NCBI RefSeq assembly: GCF_002967075.1
Contig: NZ_PUGE01000001.1
Span: 1-64,000, forward strand
DNA length: 64,000 nucleotides
Direction of reading: 5' to 3'
DNA from: Corynebacterium sp. J010B-136
Lineage (GTDB): Bacteria; Actinomycetota; Actinomycetes; Mycobacteriales; Mycobacteriaceae
Shown here: positions 37,701 through 45,234 of the stretch, piece after piece
Layout of the letters: every line of letters begins with the position of its first letter
Position numbering within the stretch: position 1 is the stretch's first letter
The notes under the pieces: generated by a model
Database searches by the model: none
What the model saw: only the letters and a program-made list of their open reading frames with translations
Told to the model about the DNA's origin: nothing
Made by a program: the position numbers and the translations under genes

Positions 37701-37950
37701 CATCTTGGCCGTCAAAGGTAGCAACCGGCTGCTCCAACGCCGGGTCGATGCCAAAATCCGGATCCCCGCTGATTTTGGCCGGAACATCCCGCGCGGTGTC
37801 GATGGCCCCGGATTCCGAAATCTCAATATCAAGCAGATCTGCTTGTGCGTTTTGTTGTCCATGGGCCGCCCCTACCATGGCAACGTGGCTTACGGTCACC
37901 GTGCCGGCGACGACTAGTGCTGTTGACAGCCGAGTCGATTTAATTGTCAT
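34711..37950 (-). CDS. Large secreted LamG-metallophosphatase
   Basis: A 1079-residue exported enzyme. A signal peptide (STALVVAGTVTVSHVAMVGA, then AHGQ) leads to a LamG/concanavalin-like lectin domain at about 80-250 (DRWYHAVGVWDGQEAQLYLN). The calcineurin-type phosphoesterase core spans about 515-840: SHHTDTQY, AHTGDIIENW, LPGNHDNWTG, VLTHAYNK and LSGHEHGVS carry the metal ligands. An Ig/DUF5011-like domain follows (TATDDVDGDVTDNIEVVG, then PGRYIIRYVVSDANGNQ), then a Ser/Gly-rich linker and an amphipathic C-terminus (GGIFGLFDALGGAFRNLLG). No LPxTG was seen. The ATG at 37950 is chosen since it opens the signal peptide directly. It could cleave nucleotides, phosphosugars or wall polymers. Confidence 0.88.
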   Translation of the reverse strand: MTIKSTRLSTALVVAGTVTVSHVAMVGAAHGQQNAQADLLDIEISESGAIDTARDVPAKISGDPDFGIDPALEQPVATFDGQDDAVQFDIGDQDAALADGFAVECTFKLNGEFASEKSLCANKEAGGFALALYENELSFIIHVGSGYQQARVEVDPDRWYHAVGVWDGQEAQLYLNGELAASKKTTGEYNLPTGNADSFTVGGDTNGSDNPQLLADASFRTARLYSEPIGESDVAALYGESGVNSEKQLELASTTPAAGDHVKEGVKLEVEYSDDALLSGEPTYELDGEKVEAGQLIGPGLLEGEHELHIQARDVFGGEISERVSFTSGNIPQGGGTDTDQGKGNVTLSAIADNPSGGDVETTFTKGTTSTPEGGFQGVVGGMPDSLDFEYEDASEISASLKPGDDDTAQTASTTQMPFQRFDVALPADGTEENQLVWKGQVDPNRSARLFAWNTATSTWDELASTRGTSNSEVSLNGDISAEHIDGSDVHAMVLGYDPFADDIPNTVEDSFADPDDYDFAISHHTDTQYIVEGAVENESEEEREVWKQSYLDATQWVADNADARKIAYHAHTGDIIENWIRETNDEDNARKEFEVASEAQKILDEAEVVNGVLPGNHDNWTGRDIGPDNLYNQYFGPERYEALEQTAGWQARDASHHPWKEGDNDNHYDLFSAEGLEFVVVSLGYDVTEEEAAWADSVLKQYPDRNAIVLTHAYNKPSNSPDGRGANASHDGSIVLEKVVEPNPNVALVLSGHEHGVSIVTRKDVGTEGNHVTELLADYQFYKVGSDELGLTEVGGYGTDTPLQFGAAFLRLLQFDLDAGEMIVDTYSPFLDNFGATEYDDRARYDGTEDDTRLPVQFETRKTSFTTDAVTLVSDTGEEIGKDTARSGWPAEVNWTGLKSDEVYAWYATSRDTATGEKVEPGQTRQFAVFTARDAGTDSTAPELTVPSDDLIVEAGSAADLLAGVTATDDVDGDVTDNIEVVGNLDINQPGRYIIRYVVSDANGNQATTDRIVVVTEKDDASSSEGSSEGSSGSSGSSENPGSSVSSSSSRGGIFGLFDALGGAFRNLLGVISGAFRS

Positions 37951-38208
37951 TTGGTTGTCTCTTCTCGTAGTGGTTGAACAAAATCTCACGCGAAATAGCT
38001 ATTTCGCCTAAGACACGCCCTCTTCGAGGACATGCCGCAAGCACGATATCGAGGCAGGGTTAAGCCAAAACAAACTACAAAACAACATCTCACAAACGTT
38101 AGGTTGATGAAAGAACTTTTAGAAGAACTGCTTCGCGCTCTCCCCTTTTTTGTGTCACTGTTAGTCCGCTATAGCCGAATTATCTTGATGTGAACTAACG
38201 TTGTGTTT

Positions 38209-39780
38209 ATGAGCGCCAAGAAAAAGCCCACCACGGACGTAGCCAGGACGACTCACACTGATGAGCAACAAGCTTTGACTGAATCTGAGCTCAAAGAAGC
38301 TCACCAGAAGGTCCGTCCGGGTGTCGGAAAAATGATGGGCGTTTCCCTCCTTATGGGAGCCCTCGGCGGTGGCGCATTAGCCGGGGGTGTCGGGGCAGCT
38401 ATAGATGCTCCGCAGCGCGCGGATTTTGAGGTTGCTAATACTGCAGAGATGGAGATCACCAGCACATTTAGCACTGAGGTTCACAATCCAGAAGGTGTGC
38501 TGAGCGCAGATGATGAAGCGCGTTTGGAGCGTGACGCCGAGCGCATTGACGCCCCCGCCGTAGTAGAGCAGCTGCACTACATGGTCTTTGAAGAAAATGA
38601 TGACAACGTCAATGACACCGTGGAGGAATACCTGCGCGATAACCGTACGGATTTGATTGGTGATGATTACTTCGCGGATGGTGTTCTTATTGTCGGTGTC
38701 GGCCTCGACCCCCGTCAGGCCTTCATTTTTGCTGGCGAAGATGTAGCCGAGGCCTTGGACTTGCGCGATAGTTCCCACTTGGATGATGCACTCGATGCCA
38801 TCAAGCCCGGCGTTAAGGATAACAACATCCCGGCGGGGCTTTTTGCTGGCGCGAATGCGGCAACGGATATTTCGGCCCTCGCGGAAGATCGCTATAACGA
38901 TGCCGTCGGCGATCGCATCGCTGCGATGGTCGGCTCTGGAATCGGTGGCGGCGGAGCTATCTTCGCTACCGGGTTGGGTGTCGGCGCGTATCGCCGGAGC
39001 AAAGCAAAGAAGATTGCCCAGGCTCGCGCCGAGATGTCCCTAGTGGGCAAGGAATACGGTCAGCTGGCAGCACGCCTGGATGAGATTGATATCCGCGCGC
39101 ACTCGTTGACCTCGCCTTTTGCTAATAACACCATGCGCTCGCAGTGGGAATCGGTGCGCCGTCGTTTCTTTGACATCCACAATCAGGTCGATTCCCTGGG
39201 CAATCTGACCTCGCAAGATTCTGATAAAGAGTTCTACGAGAACGCCGACAAGATCCACGAGGCTGCCTTAACGACGAGGAAGGTAAGTTATGCGGAGGAG
39301 AACATCGACAAGCTTTATCGCTTAGAGCACGGCGATGACGTCGTTCGCCGCACCGAGTTGCAGGCGCTGCGCGACGATGTGGTCGAGGCGCAAGTAGCGC
39401 TTGACGATGCCTCCTCCGGCCTCTACCGCGAACTACAAAATTTGCGTGAGCGTGCGGACTCGTTGATGAACACCACCCAGTCCCCCGATTTCTTGGATCA
39501 ATACGTCATTTTGCTCGGTGACTACCGCACTGCCCTTGAACAGCTGCGCAAGCAGAAGTTCGACGACCTCGACGAGTCCGAGAACACCGAACTCGCCGCA
39601 CCGTCGATTACTTCCCCCGATTACCGCGTCGGCTATGGCTATAACAACTTTGTGCCGTTCTGGGCCTTAAGCTCCTGGCACGCCTCCAACGCCACCGCGC
39701 AGTCCACGTCCTCCAGCGGCGGCGCGAACACCAGCTTCAGCTCCGGCTTCTCTGGCGCCGGTGGCTCGTCCAGTTTCTAA
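38209..39780 (+). CDS. TPM/DUF5129-type membrane protein
   Basis: A 523-residue envelope protein. A basic N-terminus precedes a glycine-rich membrane segment at about 44-66 (MMGVSLLMGALGGGALAGGV). The TPM-like external domain (VHNPEGVLSADDEARLERDA, then YFADGVLIVGVGLDPRQAFIF) runs to about 235, and a second glycine-rich membrane segment follows (MVGSGIGGGGAIFATGLGVG). Residues 270-460 are charged coiled coil, ending in a Ser/Gly-rich tail with SFSSGFSGAGGSSSF. The start is the ATG at 38209; the frame opens with GTG two codons earlier. Function unknown; a second protein of the same architecture begins at 62136. Confidence 0.78.
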   Translation: MSAKKKPTTDVARTTHTDEQQALTESELKEAHQKVRPGVGKMMGVSLLMGALGGGALAGGVGAAIDAPQRADFEVANTAEMEITSTFSTEVHNPEGVLSADDEARLERDAERIDAPAVVEQLHYMVFEENDDNVNDTVEEYLRDNRTDLIGDDYFADGVLIVGVGLDPRQAFIFAGEDVAEALDLRDSSHLDDALDAIKPGVKDNNIPAGLFAGANAATDISALAEDRYNDAVGDRIAAMVGSGIGGGGAIFATGLGVGAYRRSKAKKIAQARAEMSLVGKEYGQLAARLDEIDIRAHSLTSPFANNTMRSQWESVRRRFFDIHNQVDSLGNLTSQDSDKEFYENADKIHEAALTTRKVSYAEENIDKLYRLEHGDDVVRRTELQALRDDVVEAQVALDDASSGLYRELQNLRERADSLMNTTQSPDFLDQYVILLGDYRTALEQLRKQKFDDLDESENTELAAPSITSPDYRVGYGYNNFVPFWALSSWHASNATAQSTSSSGGANTSFSSGFSGAGGSSSF

Positions 39781-39924
39781 AGCAAAACTGTCACCAGCAT
39801 CACCTGAGTTTTCCTCAGACTTTCTGGCCGCAACCAGCACAAATCGGCTATGATTATCTCGTTTCGCGACTCAACTCCCCCTCCCTATTCCTGGTTGAGC
39901 GCGTCTTGAAAGGAAAACTCAACA

Positions 39925-40731
39925 ATGCCTGCTTCTGGGTCACTTATAAAGCGTGTCCTGGCGATTGCAACCATCGCCCTTGCTGCTCTCATCGCGCTCG
40001 TATCGTTTGCTCCACCATTTAGTATCTCTAGCCTTTTCGCAGCTCTCGGATTCTTCATTCCGGGCGCTTGGTGGTTCTACTGTGAGTCCAAAGACAAAAA
40101 GGCCAGAGCAGCACATCAGCAACGTGCCCAGGCACAAGCTCATTGGAATGAGCATCTTGATCCTGTTAAAGACCACGCTATCTTGGCAGGCCTTGGACCA
40201 TCATTCGACGCTCCACAGCCTTTCCGCCGCCGCTGGGGTTGGGCATTTTTCGCAGCTTTCGTAGCACTCGCAATTGCGATGGCTCTTTCTCCTGAGACTC
40301 CGGCTGCATCAGAGACAGAAGAGCCTGAAGAAACCACATCCGTGGCCACCACTACGTCAGAGACAACCACGAGCACGACTACTTCATCGAGTTCGTCGAG
40401 CACTACGACCACTACTGAGCCGACCTCAACTTCTTCCACTACAACGCAAGAACCAGAACCTGAGCCGACAACGCAAGAAGTTACTGAAGAACCCTACGTC
40501 GAAGAGGTCCACGTAGAGCAGCGGCCGGTTTATACCCCTGCGCCGGAACCTACACCTACCCCTCAGCAGTTCTACCAGCAGCCTGCCGCACCCGTTGTTC
40601 AAGATTCGCCATCTGTCTATTACCAAAACTGTGATGCGGTTCGTGCTGCCGGTGCAGCACCTCTTTACATCGGTTCACCGGGATATGCTCCAAAACTAGA
40701 CCGAGACGGCGACGGCGTAGCCTGCGAGTAA
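39925..40731 (+). CDS. Excalibur-domain membrane protein
   Basis: A 268-residue protein with two N-terminal membrane helices (LAIATIALAALIALVSFAPP and LFAALGFFIPGAWWFYCES), a cytoplasmic basic loop, a third helix at about 105-120 (WAFFAAFVALAIAMAL), then a Ser/Thr-rich and Pro/Glu-rich external stalk. The C-terminus is a complete Excalibur calcium-binding domain (YYQNCDAVRAAGAAPLYIG, ending LDRDGDGVACE) with the DxDxDG loop and two cysteines. GGAAAA precedes the ATG. It converges on a second Excalibur gene across a shared terminator. Confidence 0.88.
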   Translation: MPASGSLIKRVLAIATIALAALIALVSFAPPFSISSLFAALGFFIPGAWWFYCESKDKKARAAHQQRAQAQAHWNEHLDPVKDHAILAGLGPSFDAPQPFRRRWGWAFFAAFVALAIAMALSPETPAASETEEPEETTSVATTTSETTTSTTTSSSSSSTTTTTEPTSTSSTTTQEPEPEPTTQEVTEEPYVEEVHVEQRPVYTPAPEPTPTPQQFYQQPAAPVVQDSPSVYYQNCDAVRAAGAAPLYIGSPGYAPKLDRDGDGVACE

Positions 40732-40750
40732 TTCTCTATCCGTTCATCTA

Positions 40751-40790
40751 AAAGGGCTAGTCCCCAGCGCTTGCTGGGGACTAGCCCTTT
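40751..40790. terminator. Shared bidirectional terminator between two Excalibur genes
   Basis: A perfect 18-bp stem (AAAGGGCTAGTCCCCAGC at 40751-40768, complement at 40773-40790) with a 4-base loop GCTT. Its ends are A-rich on one side and T-rich on the other, so it can stop transcription from both directions. Confidence 0.92.
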
Positions 40791-40811
40791 GATTAATGGT
40801 TTTGATCAGGT

Positions 40812-41366
40812 TTAGCGAGGATCTCGTTCGCAGCCTACGCCGTCGCCATCGCGGTCGAACTTGGACTGGAAACCAGCATCACGTGCATAAATGGAGCGAC
40901 CAAGCTTGTTCCACACATCGGTACAATTTTTGTAAGTTGCAGCCCGAGCCGGACGAGGGGCTGGAGCTGGCTTTTCTACAGCTTGCTTAGCCGGTGCTGG
41001 CTTAGCAGCAGGCTTAGGGGCCGGTTTGGGAGCCGGCTTCGCTGCTGCCTTCTTGACCGCAGCCTTCTTTGGTGCAGGTGGGTTAGGGATGATTCCGGGC
41101 AGAGGATTAGGAATCATGCGCTGCTGAACTGCCCAGTGCACGCCACCGGCAATAGCAGCGACAACGCCTGCGATGACCGCAACGCCGGCGATGATCTCGA
41201 GGTCCGAAGAGCCTTCCTCGACCTTTTCAAGGGCAGCAACTTGGCCCTCTTGATTTTGATTTAGTTCCTGATTTTCTACATTCGCAGGCTCTTCAGCAAG
41301 TGCTGATGGAACTACAGAAAAAGCGAGCGACGCTGCGACGATGGCAGGAATTATTCTTTTATGCAT
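40812..41366 (-). CDS. Secreted/anchored Excalibur-domain protein
   Basis: A 184-residue exported protein. The signal peptide (MHKRIIPAIVAASLAFSVVP, cleavage after SALA) is followed by an acidic segment, one membrane helix at about 60-78 (IIAGVAVIAGVVAAIAGGVH), a Lys/Pro/Ala-rich linker (KAAAKPAPKPAPKPAAKPAP) and a C-terminal Excalibur domain (TYKNCTDVWNKLGRSIYARD, ending FDRDGDGVGCE). The alanine/lysine/proline linker suggests contact with the cell wall. The start is the ATG at 41366, since the longer frame adds nothing typical of a signal peptide. Confidence 0.88.
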   Translation of the reverse strand: MHKRIIPAIVAASLAFSVVPSALAEEPANVENQELNQNQEGQVAALEKVEEGSSDLEIIAGVAVIAGVVAAIAGGVHWAVQQRMIPNPLPGIIPNPPAPKKAAVKKAAAKPAPKPAPKPAAKPAPAKQAVEKPAPAPRPARAATYKNCTDVWNKLGRSIYARDAGFQSKFDRDGDGVGCERDPR

Positions 41367-41771
41367 GGATAGCAATATATAGCCACCACAGTTAATACAC
41401 ATACTTTTGACAGGTGGATTGGAGCACTTAAAATTGCTGGCCGGAATTCAAGCTTGGTAGCTAGATTTCCCCAGCTTCTACTGAACGCCGCCCGACCAGG
41501 GATAAGAGTTTTCACCCCCGGTATGGGGCATTTCCGCAGCGCACAGATTTTTCATCGGTTGGCCTGACAAAGACAGAGTGTATCCACCGGATCCGCGCGA
41601 TTCGCAGCACGCGATCTATTAGAATTTCGAAACATTCTTTTCGGTTGTTCTATAGGCTGCACTACGTAGGCCCTAGATACGCAATCGCACATCGGCGGGT
41701 CTTTGCAAAACAAAGTTGCAGAGTATGAGGTTTTTGCTCGCCGAATGTGCCTGACAGACGGAAGTGAGACT
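41367..41771. other. Gene-free region upstream of the nitrogen block
   Basis: 405 bases between divergent genes. It contains short palindromes (CTACGTAG near 41662) and TTCTATAGGC, but no complete CTAT-N6-ATAG box was found, unlike the region before the second glutamine synthetase. Promoters for both neighbours should lie here. Confidence 0.45.
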
Positions 41772-42929
41772 ATGACCGCAAGTGAGCACGCTGATACTCA
41801 AATTAATCTGATCTGGTTGTCCGAGCAGGACATGATCGACGCCGGCGTAACCGATACCGCCAAGTGCGTGGAAACCATGGAAGAAACGCTCATCCTCCTT
41901 GATAAAGGTGACTACCGGATGGCAGGGGCATCTGCGAACTCGCACGGCGCACAAATTAACTTCCCCGACGAGCCGGAACACGAGGGCATGCCAGCGAATG
42001 GCCCGGACCGTCGTTTCATGGCGATGCCGGCGTATATCGGCGGGCGCTTCAACAACACAGGCGTGAAGTGGTACGGCTCGAATGCCGAAAACCGCAAGAA
42101 TGATCTGCCTCGTTCGATTCACGTGTTCGTCCTCAACGACACGGTCACGGGCGCACCGAAGGCCATCATGTCAGCTAACTTGCTCTCTGCTTACCGCACC
42201 GGCGCAGTACCTGCCGTAGGCGTCAAGCACCTAGCAGTAGAAAACGCCGAAGAAGTCGGCATCATCGGCCCAGGCGTAATGTCGCGTACTATCTTGGCAT
42301 CGTCAATCACGCAGCGTCCATCGATTAAGCGCGTGAAGATTAAGGGCCGTACGCCTGCATCGACAAGCCGCACTGCGGACTACCTGCGCGAGAAGCACCC
42401 TGACATCGAATTCTCCGTCGTCGAAACCGAGCAAGAAGCGATTGAGAACTCCGATATTCTTATCGCTGGTACGTCCACCTCCCCGGATGGACCGCAGGGT
42501 TTCCCTTACTTCAAGAAGGAATGGCTTAAGCCCGGCGCGCTGGTCTTAGCGCCCGCAGCAGCGCGTTTCGATGATGACTTCATCACCGCCGGCGGTGCCC
42601 GCCTGGTTATGGACTACAAAGGCCTTTACGCCGAGTGGTTCAACGAGAACGGACCCGATGTTACCTACGAGCGCCTGCTGGGCATCCCTGGAAACCGCTG
42701 GTGGGACATGGTGCAAGAAGGAACCTTAAAGGAATCAGACATCGCCAATATCGGCGCGATTGCTAACAGCGATGCCCCTGCCCGTAACAATGATGAAGAA
42801 ATTTTCTTCTATTCCATCGGTGGCATGCCTGTAGAAGACGTAGCATGGGCAACAGATGTCTACCACCAGGCACTGGAAAAGAAGCTGGGCACTCCCTTGA
42901 ACTTGTGGGATATCCCAGCTCTGTCATAA
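41772..42929 (+). CDS. Ornithine cyclodeaminase/mu-crystallin family protein
   Basis: A 385-residue NAD(P)-dependent protein. The substrate domain has FMAMPAYIGGRFNNTGVKWY, the Rossmann fold begins at EEVGIIGPGVMSRTILASSI, and SDILIAGTSTS follows, as in ornithine cyclodeaminase and related imine reductases. Relatives in Corynebacterium and Arthrobacter have been labelled tyramine oxidase subunit B, but no oxidase subunit is adjacent. The frame opens at 41703; the ATG at 41772 (MTASEHADTQ) fits the family. It is 58 bases upstream of a glutamine synthetase gene on the same strand, which suggests a shared role in amino-acid or ammonium metabolism. Confidence 0.8.
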   Translation: MTASEHADTQINLIWLSEQDMIDAGVTDTAKCVETMEETLILLDKGDYRMAGASANSHGAQINFPDEPEHEGMPANGPDRRFMAMPAYIGGRFNNTGVKWYGSNAENRKNDLPRSIHVFVLNDTVTGAPKAIMSANLLSAYRTGAVPAVGVKHLAVENAEEVGIIGPGVMSRTILASSITQRPSIKRVKIKGRTPASTSRTADYLREKHPDIEFSVVETEQEAIENSDILIAGTSTSPDGPQGFPYFKKEWLKPGALVLAPAAARFDDDFITAGGARLVMDYKGLYAEWFNENGPDVTYERLLGIPGNRWWDMVQEGTLKESDIANIGAIANSDAPARNNDEEIFFYSIGGMPVEDVAWATDVYHQALEKKLGTPLNLWDIPALS

Positions 42930-42987
42930 CTAGCCATATCTAGTCCGTACCAACAACCAATCAGATACACGAAGGCGTGTTTTCACA

Positions 42988-44430
42988 GTGAGCTTTAAAG
43001 CTTCCTCAGTTCAAGACGTAATCGACTTTATTCAGGCTGAGGAGGTGCGCTACTTAGATATCCGCTTCAGCGATATTTTCGGCGCTGAGCACGCGTTGAC
43101 TGTGCCTGCCCGCCTTCTCTCGGAAGAAACTGCCAGCGAAGGCTTTGCTTTCGATGGCTCCTCCATCCCTGGATTCGCCACGGTGGATAAATCGGACATG
43201 ATTTTGGTCCCGGATCCAGAAACTGCGTATGTCGATCCTTTCCGTGATCACAAGACTTTGAACATGCAGTTCTTTGTTCGCGATCCACTCTCCCAAACCT
43301 CCTACAGTCGCGACCCGCGCTCCATTGCGCAAAAGGCCGAGGAATATCTGAAAGAAACCGGCATCGCGGATACCTGTTCCATCGGCGCCGAGGCGGAGTT
43401 CTATGTCTTCGATTCGGTGCGCTATTCCTCCGGCGTCAACCATTCTTTCCACCACGTAGATTCTGATGAGGGATGGTGGCGTTCGGGCGAGGAAACCATG
43501 ATGGATGGCAGCCCGAACCGCGGCAACCAGATTCGTATTAATGATGGTTATTTCCCTGTCGCTCCTTATGACAAGACCATTCCGGTGCGCGATGACATCG
43601 TGTACAACTTGGAGAAAATCGGTTTTGAGATTGAACGCTTCCACCACGAAGTAGCCACCGGTGGTATCCAGGAGGTCAACTACAAGTACTCTGACTTGCT
43701 GCATGCCGGCGACGATATGCAGGCGTTCAAGTACATCGTTCGCAACACCGCTGAGGCTCACGGGCAGACCGCAACCTTTATGCCCAAGCCATTGGCTGGC
43801 GATGGCGGCTCCGGTATGCACGCCCACCAGTCGCTATGGAAAGACGGCAAGCCACTGTTTTATGACGAGACCGGTTACGCCGGGCTTTCCGATGTCGCCC
43901 GCTACTACATCGGCGGCCTACTCAAACACGCACCGGCGGTGCTAGCTTTGACCAACCCTACGGTCAATTCCTACCGTCGTCTCTACTCGGGTTTCGAGGC
44001 CCCAGTGAACCTCGCTTACTCCCAGTCCAACCGCTCCGCGGCCATCCGCATCCCACTGACCGGAGATAACCCAGCGGCCAAGCGCATCGAATTCCGCGCA
44101 CCGGATCCATCCGCCAACCCGTACTTGGCATTTACCGCGCAGTTGATGGCAGGCATCGACGGCATCTTAAACCGCATCGAGCCTGGCGAGCCAGTGGACA
44201 AGGACCTCTACGAACTTGAAGCAGAAGAGCTCAAAGGTATCCCGCGTGTACCGCACTCGCTGGAAGCATCGCTCGAGGCGCTCGAAAATGACCACGACTT
44301 CCTTACCGCCGGCAACGTCATGAGCGAAGACTTCCTCGAGGCCTACGCGCGCCTGAAGTTCGACCGCGAAATCCAACCATTACGCCAGGGACCGTCACCG
44401 AAGGAATTCGAGCTGTACTACAACGTCTAG
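42988..44430 (+). CDS. Glutamine synthetase type I paralogue
   Basis: A 480-residue type I glutamine synthetase (glutamate + ammonium + ATP to glutamine). It has GFAFDGSSIPGF, the GAEAEFYVFD metal ligands, the ATP region [20 protein letters not shown], the NRSAAIRIP loop, and [15 protein letters not shown]. Tyr408 in DKDLYELEAEEL occupies the adenylylation position of GSI-beta enzymes. All catalytic motifs look intact. The GTG start is 58 bases after the ornithine-cyclodeaminase-like gene. Compared with the second synthetase (45235) it has many substitutions, so this is the divergent paralogue; it lacks obvious AmtR boxes upstream. A role with another amine substrate is possible. Confidence 0.9.
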   Translation: MSFKASSVQDVIDFIQAEEVRYLDIRFSDIFGAEHALTVPARLLSEETASEGFAFDGSSIPGFATVDKSDMILVPDPETAYVDPFRDHKTLNMQFFVRDPLSQTSYSRDPRSIAQKAEEYLKETGIADTCSIGAEAEFYVFDSVRYSSGVNHSFHHVDSDEGWWRSGEETMMDGSPNRGNQIRINDGYFPVAPYDKTIPVRDDIVYNLEKIGFEIERFHHEVATGGIQEVNYKYSDLLHAGDDMQAFKYIVRNTAEAHGQTATFMPKPLAGDGGSGMHAHQSLWKDGKPLFYDETGYAGLSDVARYYIGGLLKHAPAVLALTNPTVNSYRRLYSGFEAPVNLAYSQSNRSAAIRIPLTGDNPAAKRIEFRAPDPSANPYLAFTAQLMAGIDGILNRIEPGEPVDKDLYELEAEELKGIPRVPHSLEASLEALENDHDFLTAGNVMSEDFLEAYARLKFDREIQPLRQGPSPKEFELYYNV

Positions 44431-44441
44431 TTTGCTTTTCT

Positions 44442-44507
44442 CCCGAGACTAATCGTGCACTAAGAACTCGTACTGACCGCTAAATTGGTCCAGTACGAGT
44501 TCTCGGG
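44442..44507 (+). terminator. Terminator after the first glutamine synthetase
   Basis: The inner stem AGAACTCGTACTG (44463-44475) pairs with CAGTACGAGTTCT (44491-44503), extended by ACC/GGT. An alternative outer stem CCCGAGA/TCTCGGG (44442-44448, 44501-44507) is followed by TTTTG. Confidence 0.85.
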
Positions 44508-44545
44508 TTTTGCGGGCGCATCGTCCTATTTCGCGACACCGCCTG

Positions 44546-44779
44546 TTAGTTCAAACTGAACGAATAGCTTCCGGTCAGGCCGTTGTGAATCACCACGGAA
44601 TAGCTCTGGCCGTTAGAATTCGCCCCCTCCACAAGAGACTCAACCTCCTGCGCGTTGTAATAGCGGCTCAGCCCCAAGTACAGCAGCAACAAGAGGAACA
44701 TCCCCACCACGATAATTGCGGTAACCACCATGGGTGCTGTAGCTCGGTGCTCTTTCTTGACAGTATCTACTTCTGGCAT
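44546..44779 (-). CDS. Small single-pass membrane protein
   Basis: A 77-residue protein with a short charged N-terminus (MPEVDTVKKEHRATAP), one membrane helix at about 17-39 (MVVTAIIVVGMFLLLLLYLG) and an external segment of about 35 residues. No family was recognised. GGGAGG lies about a dozen bases upstream of the ATG. It sits between the two glutamine synthetase genes, on the opposite strand, with the AmtR-like boxes behind it. Confidence 0.6.
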   Translation of the reverse strand: MPEVDTVKKEHRATAPMVVTAIIVVGMFLLLLLYLGLSRYYNAQEVESLVEGANSNGQSYSVVIHNGLTGSYSFSLN

Positions 44780-44915
44780 TCGAACCGGTATCCTCCCGCG
44801 TGCTTGGCTGCCCCAGAGTCAGTGCCAACCGTGTCGCAGCTATCGAACACCAGGGATTTCGGCCGCCATCGTATCACGGGTCAATCAGCACCTGCTTTCG
44901 CATGTGGAAGTGTTT

Positions 44916-45020
44916 ATGGCCAAGAAGATAGCCCCATCGCCGGAAAAATACAGCTGTGACAAACACAACAAATGGGTTCAATGGAGGCCTTCGGGCGCCC
45001 TAATACCTATAACCCTATAG
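44916..45020 (+). CDS. Candidate 34-residue small protein
   Basis: A short frame (MAKKIAPSPEKYSCDKHNKW to its stop) with GTGGAAG six bases before the ATG. It is basic with one Cys and one His close together. Its TAG stop coincides with the last bases of the first AmtR-like box at 45007-45020. There is no homology known to me, so it may be accidental, though position and ribosome-binding site are good. If real, it would be a small basic protein in the glnA control region. Confidence 0.3.
   Translation: MAKKIAPSPEKYSCDKHNKWVQWRPSGALIPITL
45007..45020. promoter_or_regulatory. AmtR-like box 1 (CTAT-N6-ATAG)
   Basis: CTATAACCCTATAG fits the CTAT-N6-ATAG core of the corynebacterial nitrogen repressor AmtR and is also inside the longer repeat CCTATAACCCTATAGG. 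It lies about 215 bases upstream of the second glutamine synthetase. Confidence 0.6.
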
Positions 45021-45117
45021 GCAGTTTTTGCACGTCAGGGCCACGGCGAGAATCACGCGAACTAATGTCCGGAAAATTCGGAAATAACCGCAATGACGTG
45101 CGCGGGCACATTTCTAC

Positions 45118-45131
45118 CTATTAGCCTATAG
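45118..45131. promoter_or_regulatory. AmtR-like box 2 (CTAT-N6-ATAG)
   Basis: CTATTAGCCTATAG, an exact CTAT-N6-ATAG match, embedded between TTTCTA (45111-45116) and TAGAAA (45137-45142), which resemble the outer parts of the AmtR consensus. It lies about 104 bases upstream of the glnA start. Confidence 0.65.
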
Positions 45132-45147
45132 GTATATAGAAAGTTAT

Positions 45148-45161
45148 CTGTTAGCTTATAG
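45148..45161. promoter_or_regulatory. AmtR-like box 3 (one mismatch)
   Basis: CTGTTAGCTTATAG differs from the CTAT-N6-ATAG core at one position. It lies 30 bp from box 2, about three helical turns, and shares the TATAGGTAT extension with it. It probably lies close to or within the glnA promoter. Confidence 0.55.
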
Positions 45162-45234
45162 GTATTCCGCTTCGGGCAGTTGTTCCCGGGGCAGGACGCT
45201 GTGCCTAACCGATTGATAAATAGAGGAGCATCCC

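Noticed and set aside
44730..44915. Upstream part of a 96-codon frame before glnA
   Set aside because: It overlaps the small membrane protein on the other strand and has no start signal; only the last 34 codons were kept as a weak candidate.
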